DNA from: an uncultured Bacteroidales bacterium
Lineage (GTDB): Bacteria > Bacteroidota > Bacteroidia > Bacteroidales > WCHB1-69
Direction: 5' to 3'
Assembly (NCBI GenBank): GCA_900315705.1
Contig: ONAB01000012.1
Location: 1-64,000, forward strand
Length of the DNA: 64,000 nucleotides
Position 1 is the first letter of the stretch. Each line of letters begins with the position of its first letter. This document shows positions 24,699 through 33,366 of this stretch, one piece after another. The notes under the pieces are model-generated. The model made no database searches, was not told where the DNA came from, and saw only the letters and a program-made list of their open reading frames with translations. The position numbers and the translations under genes were made by a program.

Positions 24699-26879
24699 AT
24701 GAAAAAACTTTTACTTTCCTTCTTTATGCTGGCCTTCGCGGTCATCGCCTTCGGCCAAGCCAAGAAAATCACCGTTGAAAAAATCTGGGACGACTTTTAT
24801 TTCTATCCCCGCGGGGTGGCCGGCTACACCGCAATGCCCAAGAGTGACTGCTACACGGTGGTGAAGCGCGGCGGCATCGAGCGCTACAGCTTCGCCTCCG
24901 GCGAACTCATTGATATGCTCCTCTCCAACGCGGATCTGGAGCGTCTCAGCGGCGGCACGGTCGATATCAGCAAGGTCAGCGGCTACGAGTTCACCGCCGA
25001 CGAGTCGAAGATTGTGCTGGCCATCGACGAGGAGAGCATCTGGCGCCGCTCCACGCTCGCCTTCTACTACGTCTATGACATCGCCGCCAAGACGCTCACC
25101 TTGGTGGCCGACACCAACACCAAACTGCACTTCGCCGTGCTCTCCGAGGACGGCACCAAGGTGCTCTTCGCCCGCGACTGCGACCTCTTCTACCAGGAGC
25201 TCGCCACCGGCAAGATCACCCAGATCACCCGCGACGGCAAGCCCAACGCCATCCTCAACGGCTACGCCGACTGGGTGTATGAGGAGGAACTCGATATGTC
25301 GCGCGCCGCCTCCTGGTCGCCCGACGGCACCAAGATCGCCTTCCTGCGCTTCGACGAAAGCCGCGTCAAGGAGTACAACTTCGCCCTCTACGACGAACTC
25401 TACCCCACCGACTTCAAGTACAAATACCCCAAGGCCGGCGAGGACAACTCCTTGGTGGACGTCTATATCTACGACATCGCCGCCAAGAGTCTCACCAAGG
25501 TGGATTTGGGCGACAACAGCAACTGCTACTTCCCGCGCGTCTATTGGATGCCCAACAGCCAAGACGCCGTCATCCTCAAGCTCAACCGCCATCAAGACCG
25601 GCTTGACTTCATCCGCTACAACACCGCCACCAGACAACAGGACATTGTCTATACCGACCAGAACGACAAATGGCTGGACGTGACCGACAACTACTACTTC
25701 CTCTCCGACAACAACTCTATGATTGTCACCTCCGAGCGCAACGGCTTCAACCACATCTACAAAGTGACGTTTGGCGGAGAAATCAAGCAACTGACCAACG
25801 GCGATTGGGAAGTGAATGAAATCCAGTATGTGAACGAGAAAAAGAAGCTCATCTATTACCTCTCGAACGAATCCGGTGTGCTCAACCGCGACCTCTATGT
25901 CATCAACTTCGATGGCAAGAAGAAACAGCTTCTGACCAAAGGCGACGGTTGGGCGAGCACGGAATTCTGCCCGAACGGCAACTACTACCGCCTCCAGTAC
26001 TCCGACCTAAACACCCTGCCCAAATACACCATCAACGAAAAGAGCGGCAAGGAGTTGCGCGTGCTGAACGACAACAAGCACGTGAAGGAGACGATGGACA
26101 AATACGGTTTTGTGAACCGCGAGATCATCCACTTCACCACGGAGGACGGCACCGAGCTGTACGGCTGGATGATGAAGCCCGCCAACTTCGACCCCAACAA
26201 GCGCTATCCGGTGATGATGAACTGCTACGGCGGTCCGGGCAGCCAGCAGGTGATGAACGCCTACAGCAGCGCGCAGGACCTCGCCTTCTACCAGATGCTG
26301 GCGCAACACGGCTACATCTCCGTGTGCGTGGACGGGCGCGGCACCGCTACCCGGGGCGACGCCTTCAAGAAGGTCATCTACCAGCAGATGGGCAAATATG
26401 AGGCCATAGACCAGATTGCCGCCGCCAACTGGCTCAAGAAGCAGCCCTACGTGGACGGCGACCGCATCGGCATCTGGGGCTGGAGCTTCGGCGGCTACCT
26501 CTCCGCCCTCTCGCTCTTCCGCGGCGACGGCGCCTTCAAGATGGCCATCTCCGTGGCACCGGTCACCAACTGGCGCTACTACGACAACATCTACACCGAG
26601 CGCTTTATGCGCACACCGCAGGAGAACCCCGACGGCTACGACCTCAACTCGCCCACCACTTACGCCAAGGACCTCAAGGGCAAATACTTCCTCATTCACG
26701 GTACCGCCGACGACAACGTGCACTTCCAGAACGCTATGGAGTTGGTGAAGGCCCTCAACGAGGCCGGCGTGGAGTACGACCAGTTCTTCTTCCCCAACAA
26801 GAACCACTTCATAATGGGCGGCAACACCCGCACCTACCTCTACAACAAGTTGGCGAAGTATATTCTGGAGAACCTGTAG
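24699..26879 (+). CDS. Dipeptidyl peptidase IV (S9B family)
   Basis: 726 residues with a signal peptide (KKLLLSFFMLAFAVIAFGQ). Residues about 30-480 form the eight-bladed beta-propeller, with the substrate-gate motif DWVYEEELDMSRAASWSPDG that carries the Glu pair anchoring the peptide N-terminus. The alpha/beta-hydrolase domain holds the triad Ser596 (GWGWSFGGY region), Asp671/672 (HGTADDNVH) and His703 (NKNHFI). It removes X-Pro or X-Ala dipeptides from peptides in the periplasm or at the surface, matching the proteolytic lifestyle suggested by the C25 peptidase in the window. It is the usual family length. Confidence 0.95.
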   Translation: MKKLLLSFFMLAFAVIAFGQAKKITVEKIWDDFYFYPRGVAGYTAMPKSDCYTVVKRGGIERYSFASGELIDMLLSNADLERLSGGTVDISKVSGYEFTADESKIVLAIDEESIWRRSTLAFYYVYDIAAKTLTLVADTNTKLHFAVLSEDGTKVLFARDCDLFYQELATGKITQITRDGKPNAILNGYADWVYEEELDMSRAASWSPDGTKIAFLRFDESRVKEYNFALYDELYPTDFKYKYPKAGEDNSLVDVYIYDIAAKSLTKVDLGDNSNCYFPRVYWMPNSQDAVILKLNRHQDRLDFIRYNTATRQQDIVYTDQNDKWLDVTDNYYFLSDNNSMIVTSERNGFNHIYKVTFGGEIKQLTNGDWEVNEIQYVNEKKKLIYYLSNESGVLNRDLYVINFDGKKKQLLTKGDGWASTEFCPNGNYYRLQYSDLNTLPKYTINEKSGKELRVLNDNKHVKETMDKYGFVNREIIHFTTEDGTELYGWMMKPANFDPNKRYPVMMNCYGGPGSQQVMNAYSSAQDLAFYQMLAQHGYISVCVDGRGTATRGDAFKKVIYQQMGKYEAIDQIAAANWLKKQPYVDGDRIGIWGWSFGGYLSALSLFRGDGAFKMAISVAPVTNWRYYDNIYTERFMRTPQENPDGYDLNSPTTYAKDLKGKYFLIHGTADDNVHFQNAMELVKALNEAGVEYDQFFFPNKNHFIMGGNTRTYLYNKLAKYILENL

Positions 26880-26913
26880 GATCATCATTCAACACCTTGA
26901 CAAATATTTTGTT

Positions 26914-29316
26914 ATGTGTAAAGAACGTCTTTCCTTGCATATTGCCCTTTTGTTTGTTCTGGCACAATGTGCTCCTTTTGTGGCTTTCGCACAAACCACG
27001 CTTGTCTTTTCCGGAAATGACAATCTCAACAACTGGGCACAGCTCCATCACGTAACCATTACGAATCTCACACGCAACTGGTCAAATACCATTTATTATC
27101 CTGACACCACTTACACAATGTTTGGCGTGGGTATTCAAGAGCAGACCGCAACAGCCTCACCATTGGCCGTCTCGCAAAACACACCCAACCCGTTCTATGG
27201 CACCACTTCCGTAACAACAAGTTTATCCTCCACCAGCACAGTTTTGATGGAGGTGATGGACTTGAGCGGCCGCATTATAGTCAGCACCAGGGAAAAACTA
27301 TCCCCTGGCGCACACGTTTTCCGCATTGATTTGCAAAAACCTCAGACTTACCTTTTAAAAGTCAGCGCGGGACAGGAAAAAGCCGTGATAAAAATGATGA
27401 ATGTGGGCGGCGCAGGCTCTGACAAGATTCAATACAGAGGTGAAGGTGTCCCCACAAACATTAATCCCAAGTCATCAAAAGACTGTACGGATTACCCTTT
27501 CGAATCTGGCGACAGAATGATGTTTGTAGGGTATATGATGGATGACAGTCTTTATATTTCAAGCGACACCATAGAACAGATTCAGCTCGGCGACGAAGAC
27601 ATCCATTTGTTGTTCCGCCTATGGGAAGCATCCTTGGAACCCCGGCATTACATTGACACTTCCGCACTCTTCATCCCTGACGGCGTAGAATGCAACAACA
27701 GTTGTTTTGCTGTTAAAACCATTATCGTCAATGATTATGACGCAGGGGATATTGTCAGCAATGTGAATGATGTCAGATATGTTCGTCTTAAAATGGAGCA
27801 TTCATACATTGGTGATTTGTATATCCGGTTAACTTGTCCCAACGGACAGCACACTTCTCTTATGAAAAAGAGGGGCCTACCATACACATCCGACTGTTGG
27901 GGACAAATACCCTCTTCCGATTTCGGATGGCAAGACGCATCAGCAAGCGGCTATGCCTATTTCGGATGGCATAACAAAACCGATGCCAATGGCAATTGCG
28001 ACCCCACTCTCAATCCACAAGGCAACGGGTGGAACTATTGCTGGTCTTGTGACGCTTCCAGCGGCTATCAATACGCTTGTGGCAATGGTTTCGTTTACAA
28101 TTCGTGCAATCACGTTCAATCGGCCAATCCATTTTATATGACTTCTTCCAATTATGTTGACTCCACAAATATGACCAATATGACCAATGTTTATAGGCCA
28201 GATATGTCCTTCAGCAGTTTGGCGGGTTGTCCTTTGAACGGAGTTTGGTCGATAGATATTTTGGACGCCAATTCTTATGACAACGGATATCTTTACGATT
28301 TCGAATTAGTGTTGAAAGAGGATACGGTCTACCACTACAATCCCACATATTATACCACGCCCTCCGTGAGCACCTTATGGATCACTCCCAACAACACGCA
28401 TTCCGTCATCTGCAACGGCAACGTGACAGACGAAGGTGATATGCCTGTTACAAGACGAGGTATCTGCTGGAGTGTATCACAACAGCCAACCATTAACGAC
28501 CACTATGCCGATGGGGGACAGGGAACAGGATTGTTTTCGGCTCTCATCAATAACCTGACTGGCAATACCAGATATTACTTGCGGGCTTACGCCATCAACG
28601 ACATTGGCATAGCGTACGGTCAGCAGATATCCTTCTTGTTCTCAACCGACACCGCGTGCGTGACTCCCGTTGTGGATATTGATGGCAATGTTTACAATGT
28701 GGTTAAAATTGGCAATCAATGTTGGATGCGCGAAAATATGAAAGCGACCCATTTTCCAGACGGCACTTACATCCCCGAATTCACGACTACCATCCCGTAC
28801 ACTTGGGCTCCAGGGCGTTGCACACTCCGCGATGTAAACATCTTCGGATACCACTATACTTGGCCCGCCGCCAAATACGGCGCTTCCATTGAGGATTCAG
28901 TAATGGTGCAGGGTCTTTGTCCCGACGGGTGGCATCTTCCCGCTAAATATGAGTGGGACAGGATGATCCAATACGTGCAAAGCCAGCCCCAATTCCAATG
29001 TTACGGAACACCGGCCTATATTGCAAAAGCAATCGCCTCGACAGAATATTGGATGTATGCCCCTGAAACGTGTTCCATCGGCGACAATACTGCTCTGAAC
29101 AATGCTTCCGGTTTTTCCATCCTCCCAGCCGGAGAACTAGGCCTCACAAACAATACCACCACTAGTTTTTGGTCATCAACCTACGTAGGATTATCCTCAA
29201 ATGGCGTCTTTCACAAGACCCCCGTCTTTCGTCTTAACTATTTTTCAAGCGCACCGGAATACATATTGGAGAGCCACAATAGTGTTTTGAGCATTAGATG
29301 TTTGAGAGACAATTAG
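26914..29316 (+). CDS. Secreted multidomain protein: sorting-like domain, P-domain, FISUMP domain
   Basis: 800 residues. A signal peptide (CKERLSLHIALLFVLAQ) is followed by a short beta domain (VTITNLTRNWSNTIYYPDTT). Residues about 88-165 closely resemble a T9SS type A sorting domain (SQNTPNPFYGTTSVTTS, VLMEVMDLSGRIIVS, LLKVSAGQEKAVIKM) but lie near the N-terminus. A proprotein-convertase P-like domain follows (VRYVRLKMEHSYIGDLYIRL ... CPLNGVWSIDILDANS), then an Ig-like segment (GICWSVSQQPTINDHYADGG). The C-terminal 210 residues are a Fibrobacter-type major paralogous (FISUMP) domain (VYNVVKIGNQCWMRENMKAT, CPDGWHLPAKYEWDRM, SILPAGELG, SIRCLRD). Probably a surface protein. A decayed tandem paralogue follows. 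Confidence 0.85.
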   Translation: MCKERLSLHIALLFVLAQCAPFVAFAQTTLVFSGNDNLNNWAQLHHVTITNLTRNWSNTIYYPDTTYTMFGVGIQEQTATASPLAVSQNTPNPFYGTTSVTTSLSSTSTVLMEVMDLSGRIIVSTREKLSPGAHVFRIDLQKPQTYLLKVSAGQEKAVIKMMNVGGAGSDKIQYRGEGVPTNINPKSSKDCTDYPFESGDRMMFVGYMMDDSLYISSDTIEQIQLGDEDIHLLFRLWEASLEPRHYIDTSALFIPDGVECNNSCFAVKTIIVNDYDAGDIVSNVNDVRYVRLKMEHSYIGDLYIRLTCPNGQHTSLMKKRGLPYTSDCWGQIPSSDFGWQDASASGYAYFGWHNKTDANGNCDPTLNPQGNGWNYCWSCDASSGYQYACGNGFVYNSCNHVQSANPFYMTSSNYVDSTNMTNMTNVYRPDMSFSSLAGCPLNGVWSIDILDANSYDNGYLYDFELVLKEDTVYHYNPTYYTTPSVSTLWITPNNTHSVICNGNVTDEGDMPVTRRGICWSVSQQPTINDHYADGGQGTGLFSALINNLTGNTRYYLRAYAINDIGIAYGQQISFLFSTDTACVTPVVDIDGNVYNVVKIGNQCWMRENMKATHFPDGTYIPEFTTTIPYTWAPGRCTLRDVNIFGYHYTWPAAKYGASIEDSVMVQGLCPDGWHLPAKYEWDRMIQYVQSQPQFQCYGTPAYIAKAIASTEYWMYAPETCSIGDNTALNNASGFSILPAGELGLTNNTTTSFWSSTYVGLSSNGVFHKTPVFRLNYFSSAPEYILESHNSVLSIRCLRDN

Positions 29317-29440
29317 CGCGGCCGTTTCCACACACACTCGCTACGCTTCAAATGGGGTTACATATAAGAGAGCTTCTGTGTGTCCGTCTTATCTGTAACA
29401 ATTCGGCTTTTTTCTGCATCATATTAATAGATAAAGTTGT

Positions 29441-29448
29441 TATCGTTG
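29441..29448 (+). promoter_or_regulatory. -7-like promoter element of the second paralogue
   Basis: TATCGTTG, one base from TAnnTTTG, directly before the shared leader element; the corresponding position before the 47133 gene is TATTTTTG. Confidence 0.45.
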
Positions 29449-29449
29449 C

Positions 29450-29514
29450 AGCGTCCTGTCTTCCAGTTCTGTTTAACGGACCTCGCAGAACCTGGGGATG
29501 TGGCACGAAAATTG
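29450..29514 (+). promoter_or_regulatory. Structured 5' leader element, copy 1
   Basis: Hairpin CCAGTTCTG (29463-29471) / CAGAACCTGG (29486-29495) with a one-base bulge and a 14-nt loop ending AACGGACCTCG. The same structure, with compensating changes, starts right after the promoter at 47039-47104. Confidence 0.5.
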
Positions 29515-29541
29515 GAAAAACAGAGGTTCCGAAAAATTGTT

Positions 29542-31119
29542 ATGTGTAAAGAACGTCTTTCCTTGCATATTGCCCTTTTGTTTATTCTGGCACAATGTGC
29601 TCCTTCTGTGGCTTTCGCACAAACCACGCTTGTCTTTTCCGGAAATGACAATCTCAACAACTGGGTACCGCTCCATCACGTAACCATTACGAATCTCACA
29701 CGCAACTGGTCAGATACCATTTATTATCCTGACACCACTTACACAATGTATGGCGTGGGTATTCAGGAGCAGACCGCAACTTCCTCTCCATTGGTTGTCT
29801 CGCAGAATATACCCAATCCGTTCAATGGCACCACCTCTGTTACAACAAGTTTATCCTCCACCAATACAGTTCTGATGGAGGTGATGGACTTGAGCGGCCG
29901 CATCATAGTTAGTTCCAGAGAAAAACTATCCCCTGGCGCACACGTTTTCCGCATTGATTTGCAGAAACCTCAGACTTACCTTTTGAAAGTCAGCGCGGGA
30001 CAGGAAAAAGCCGTGATAAAAATGATGAATATGGGCGGCGCCGGCTCTGACAAGATTCAATACAGAGGTGAAAGTGTCCCCACAAGCACAAACCTTAAAT
30101 CATCAACAAATTGTACGGATTATCCTTTTGAAGCTGGCGACAGAATGATGTTTGTAGGGTATATGATGGATGGCAGTCTTTGTATCTCAAGCGACACCAT
30201 AGAACAGATTCAACAAGGCAACGAAGATATCCGTTTGTCATTCCGCTTATGGGACGCATCTTGGGAGCCCAGGCATTACATCGACACTACCGCACTTCTC
30301 ATCCCCGACGGCGTGGAATGCAACAACAATTGTTTTGCTGTTAAAACCCTTCTTATCAATGATTACCCGGGAGAGATTGTCACCAATGTGAATGATATCA
30401 GATATGTTCGTCTGAATATGGAGCATTCACACATTGGGGATTTGTATATCCGGTTAACTTGTCCCAACGGACTGACTGCCACGCTTATGAAGAAATATGG
30501 CCAACCAGACACCATCGGCTGTACCTACGGCTTTATCTTCCCTGAGGATTTCGGATGGCAAGTCGCATCTGCAACCGATGATGCCTATTTCGGATGGCAT
30601 AACGGAAACGATGTGCCAGGCAACTGCGATCCTGTCCTCAACCCACAGGGCATCGGATGGAACTATTGCTGGTCTTGTGACACTTCCAGCGGCTATCAAT
30701 ACGCTTGCGGCAGCGGTCTCATTTACGATTTGTGCAGTCGCGTTCAATCGGACAATCCATTTTTCGGGAATTCTTACAATTATGTTGACTCCACCAATAT
30801 GGCCGCTATGACCAACGTTTATCGGCCAGATATGTCGTTCAACAGTTTTATTGGTTGCCCTTTAAACGGAATTTGGTCAATCAATGTTATGGATGCCGAT
30901 TCAACTAACAACGGATATCTGTACGATTTCGAATTGGTGTTAAAAGAGGATTCGGTCTATCATTACAATCCCACATATTGTGCCACCTCCTCCGCGAGCA
31001 ATTCTGAAATCACACCCGACAACACGCAATACAAATCCCGTCATCCGCAATGGCAACTTGCAAGACGATGGAAATATGCCAGTTACAAGACAAAGTATCC
31101 GCTGAAACGCTTCCATTGA
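29542..31119 (+). CDS. Truncated tandem paralogue of the 26914 secreted protein (decaying)
   Basis: 525 residues from the ATG at 29542, the position equivalent to the first paralogue's start. Signal peptide, N-terminal beta domain, internal sorting-like domain (SQNIPNPFNGTTSVTTS) and P-like domain (VRLNMEHSHIGDLYIRL ... CPLNGIWSINVMDADS) are retained at high identity. Near 31027 a 7-bp insertion relative to the first copy shifts the frame. After GTATC near 31098 roughly 400 bp of the first copy are missing, with homology resuming at CGCTTCCATTGAGGAT. The result is a 37-residue out-of-frame tail and loss of the Ig-like and FISUMP domains. The rest may still be secreted, but this looks like a duplicate on its way to a pseudogene. 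Confidence 0.8.
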   Translation: MCKERLSLHIALLFILAQCAPSVAFAQTTLVFSGNDNLNNWVPLHHVTITNLTRNWSDTIYYPDTTYTMYGVGIQEQTATSSPLVVSQNIPNPFNGTTSVTTSLSSTNTVLMEVMDLSGRIIVSSREKLSPGAHVFRIDLQKPQTYLLKVSAGQEKAVIKMMNMGGAGSDKIQYRGESVPTSTNLKSSTNCTDYPFEAGDRMMFVGYMMDGSLCISSDTIEQIQQGNEDIRLSFRLWDASWEPRHYIDTTALLIPDGVECNNNCFAVKTLLINDYPGEIVTNVNDIRYVRLNMEHSHIGDLYIRLTCPNGLTATLMKKYGQPDTIGCTYGFIFPEDFGWQVASATDDAYFGWHNGNDVPGNCDPVLNPQGIGWNYCWSCDTSSGYQYACGSGLIYDLCSRVQSDNPFFGNSYNYVDSTNMAAMTNVYRPDMSFNSFIGCPLNGIWSINVMDADSTNNGYLYDFELVLKEDSVYHYNPTYCATSSASNSEITPDNTQYKSRHPQWQLARRWKYASYKTKYPLKRFH

Positions 31120-31130
31120 GGATCCATTTT

Positions 31131-31305
31131 AAACTAAAGACTTAAGACCGAAGACCATAGATCTTAGACCTTAGACCCTAATGATTATAGTCATAGTTCA
31201 TTGCCAATGGCTAACGACTAATAGCTAATAGCTAACGGCTAATGGCTAATGGCTAACGGCTAATGGCTAATGGCTAACGGCTAATAGCAAAAAGCCAACA
31301 GCACT
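31131..31305. repeat. Degenerate heptanucleotide array B (25 units)
   Basis: The 175 bp divide into 25 consecutive 7-mers with no slip: AAACTAA, AGACTTA, AGACCGA, AGACCAT, AGATCTT, AGACCTT, AGACCCT and so on, drifting into TGGCTAA/CGGCTAA/TAGCTAA units. It ends on the stop codon of the minus-strand gene at 31304. Confidence 0.85.
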
Positions 31306-31828
31306 ACTCCTTCTTCGGCAGTCTTTCGCGAACTTCTGCGAGGAATTCTTCCGCGTCGATGCCGATAGCCTTGGCTTCCTGCACGAGGAATGCCTCCTCT
31401 TCGGGAGTGATGACACCATCTTCGAGAATGGCCGCTACCTTGGTGTCCAGGTCGTGGAGCAATTCCACCTTGTCCTTGGGAGCATTTGCCGATTCCTGAA
31501 GCTTCTTGCCAGCCTTAATCAGTACGGGAAGTTTGGCCAAAGTGCCGAGTTTCTCGAGCATTTCGCCCGTCCAATTTTTCGTCTTTCCGACAACATTCCC
31601 GGCCACGTCACCGATTTTCTCCGCAAATTCACTCTCCTTGATATCCTCTATCACATCTTTGGCCTTATCGCGGACATTGCCAGCCACATCGGCTACCTTT
31701 TCGCCGAATTCCGAGTTCTTGATATCCTCTATTTTCTTGGAGACTTCATTCTTAGTGCTTTCGAATTTGTCTTTAATCTCCTGGGTAAGATCTCTCTGAT
31801 CCGCTTTGGGTTCTTGATTTTCTGCCAT
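31304..31828 (-). CDS. Amphipathic helical-repeat protein with TerB-like end
   Basis: 174 residues, no signal peptide. Residues about 30-85 hold two copies of a roughly 27-residue amphipathic unit (IEDIKNSEFGEKVADVAGN and IEDIKESEFAEKIGDVAGN), rich in Lys, Glu and Ala. This resembles LEA or apolipoprotein-like coiled helices that lie on membranes or protect proteins. The C-terminal 50 residues (VAAILEDGVITPEEEAFLVQ, EAKAIGIDAEEFLAEVRERL) look like a short TerB/EF-hand-like helical module. Family not recognised; function unknown. Heptanucleotide arrays lie on both sides of the gene, and a TATTTTTG box is 29 bp upstream of its ATG. Confidence 0.75.
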   Translation of the reverse strand: MAENQEPKADQRDLTQEIKDKFESTKNEVSKKIEDIKNSEFGEKVADVAGNVRDKAKDVIEDIKESEFAEKIGDVAGNVVGKTKNWTGEMLEKLGTLAKLPVLIKAGKKLQESANAPKDKVELLHDLDTKVAAILEDGVITPEEEAFLVQEAKAIGIDAEEFLAEVRERLPKKE

Positions 31829-31856
31829 AATAAAAAGGTTTTAAAATTAGAAAAAG

Positions 31857-31864
31857 CAAAAATA
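31857..31864 (-). promoter_or_regulatory. -7 promoter element for the helical-repeat protein
   Basis: Minus-strand TATTTTTG followed by C, 29 bp before the ATG at 31828. Confidence 0.55.
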
Positions 31865-31906
31865 CATTTTTAATTTAACAATGACATTTAAAAATTGATT
31901 TTTAAT

Positions 31907-31983
31907 ACAAAGACTAGAGACTTAAGACTTTAGACCGAAGACCTTATAGTTCTTCGTTCTCAGTTCTTAATTCTCAGTTCACA
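31907..31983. repeat. Degenerate heptanucleotide array C (11 units)
   Basis: Eleven consecutive 7-mers: ACAAAGA, CTAGAGA, CTTAAGA, CTTTAGA, CCGAAGA, CCTTATA, GTTCTTC, GTTCTCA, GTTCTTA, ATTCTCA, GTTCACA. It lies 15 bp from the stop codon of the minus-strand transporter gene. Confidence 0.75.
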
Positions 31984-31998
31984 ACTGTCCGCCAACAC

Positions 31999-33351
31999 TC
32001 ACATCGCCCACACCAGCAGGCCGCCGCAGATGATGAGGCCGCTGACCACCAAATCGATGAGGCAGAACCCCATTATGTCCTTGGCGTTGAGTTTGGCAAG
32101 GGCCAGCGCCGGGATGGCCCAGAAGGGCTGTATGAGGTTGGTCCAGGCGTCGCCCCAGGCGATGGCCGTGCCGGTAAGGCCGGGATCCACGCCAAGGTTG
32201 GCGCCCGCCGCGAACATAATGGGCGCCTGAATGGCCCAGTGGCCGCCACCCGACGGCACGAAGATGTTGAGCACGGCGGCGCAGAGGAACGTCAACAACG
32301 GGTAGGTGGTCGGTGTGGATATCGAGATGCAGGCGTCGCTGATGACCGTGCCAAAGCAGATGCCCGAATGGCCCACTCCCGTGATGATGCCCATAATGCC
32401 TGCATAGAACGGGAACTGCAGCAGGATGCCCGCCGCACCGGAGGCCGCCTTCCCGAAGGCGCGCACATAGGCCAACGGGGTGCGGTGCAGGATAATGCCC
32501 ACGAACAAAAAGAGCATAATCACCGCATTCAGATCCAACGAACCGCCTCTGACAAAGAGCTTGATCACTAAGAATCCCAACCCCAACAGGGCCACCAGCC
32601 AACTGAGCAGCACACTCTGCTCCATCTTCTCGGCAGGCGTGTCGGGCGTGGCCGCCACGGGAGCCTCCTCCTCTTTCAACAAGGCCGGGTCCACCGTAAC
32701 AGCCAGTCCCTTCTTGGGATGCATCAGGGCATTGACCCCCACCAAAGCCGCAATGACGAGCAGCACCATCACCAGGTTGTGCGGATCGAGGATGGTCTGC
32801 GACACGGGCACGGGCGCGGTAAGCACTCCGTTGGTGGCGGTGGCAAGCGCCTCGCCCGGCGTGGCCATCGTCAGCGGAATGGAGCCGGAGAGACCGGCGT
32901 GCCACACCACAAAGCCGCTGTAGGCCGACGCGATGAGCAGCCGGTAGTCCACCCCCTGCAGCTTGCGGGCCACCTCCTTGGCGAAGATGACCCCCACTAT
33001 GAGGCCAAATCCCCAGTTGAGCCAGCAGGCGACGGCAGAGATGCCCGTCACCAACGCGATAGCCCCCACCGGGGTCTTGGGCAATGACGCTAACGCGCTG
33101 ATGCCCCTTTTGACCACAGGGGCCGCGGCCAGGGTGGAACCGCACACCAGCACCAGGGCCATCTGCATCGCAAAGGCCAGCAGGTTCCATACCCCGTTGC
33201 CCCAATGCTCCACCACCTCTATAGGAGTCTGACGGCAAATGGGCATCGCCAGCAAGGCGGCCACGAAGGTGAGGATAATGGCAAAAATGAAGGGCTCGGG
33301 CAGGAAACGCTGCACAAAGCGCACGCAGGCGTTGATGATTCGTTGGAACAT
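31999..33351 (-). CDS. Short-chain fatty acid transporter (AtoE family)
   Basis: 450 residues with about twelve transmembrane helices. The AtoE pattern is clear: RFLPEPFIFAIILTFVAALL, a Trp/Gly-rich helix (LNWGFGLIVGVIFAKEVA), the conserved GFVVWHAGLSGSIPLTMATP and the C-terminal FVPSGGGHWAIQAPIMFAAG. Family members take up butyrate, acetoacetate or similar acids with protons. The gene is followed on the same strand by none and preceded (16 bp) by a D-2-hydroxyacid dehydrogenase, so the pair may handle small organic acids together; that link is an inference. Confidence 0.92.
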   Translation of the reverse strand: MFQRIINACVRFVQRFLPEPFIFAIILTFVAALLAMPICRQTPIEVVEHWGNGVWNLLAFAMQMALVLVCGSTLAAAPVVKRGISALASLPKTPVGAIALVTGISAVACWLNWGFGLIVGVIFAKEVARKLQGVDYRLLIASAYSGFVVWHAGLSGSIPLTMATPGEALATATNGVLTAPVPVSQTILDPHNLVMVLLVIAALVGVNALMHPKKGLAVTVDPALLKEEEAPVAATPDTPAEKMEQSVLLSWLVALLGLGFLVIKLFVRGGSLDLNAVIMLFLFVGIILHRTPLAYVRAFGKAASGAAGILLQFPFYAGIMGIITGVGHSGICFGTVISDACISISTPTTYPLLTFLCAAVLNIFVPSGGGHWAIQAPIMFAAGANLGVDPGLTGTAIAWGDAWTNLIQPFWAIPALALAKLNAKDIMGFCLIDLVVSGLIICGGLLVWAM

Positions 33352-33366
33352 ACGGGAATTGGCGTT

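Larger units (their letters stand above)
29317..29541. other. Intergenic region between the tandem paralogues
   Basis: No gene. Contains a TATCGTTG -7 box (29441-29448) and the hairpin leader element (29450-29514) of the second paralogue. The first paralogue lacks this leader. Confidence 0.5.

Noticed and set aside
29317..29440. Repeat shared with 47881-47900 (GGGGTTACA-type match)
   Set aside because: The similarity is limited to a short stretch and could be chance; no consistent structure is shared.
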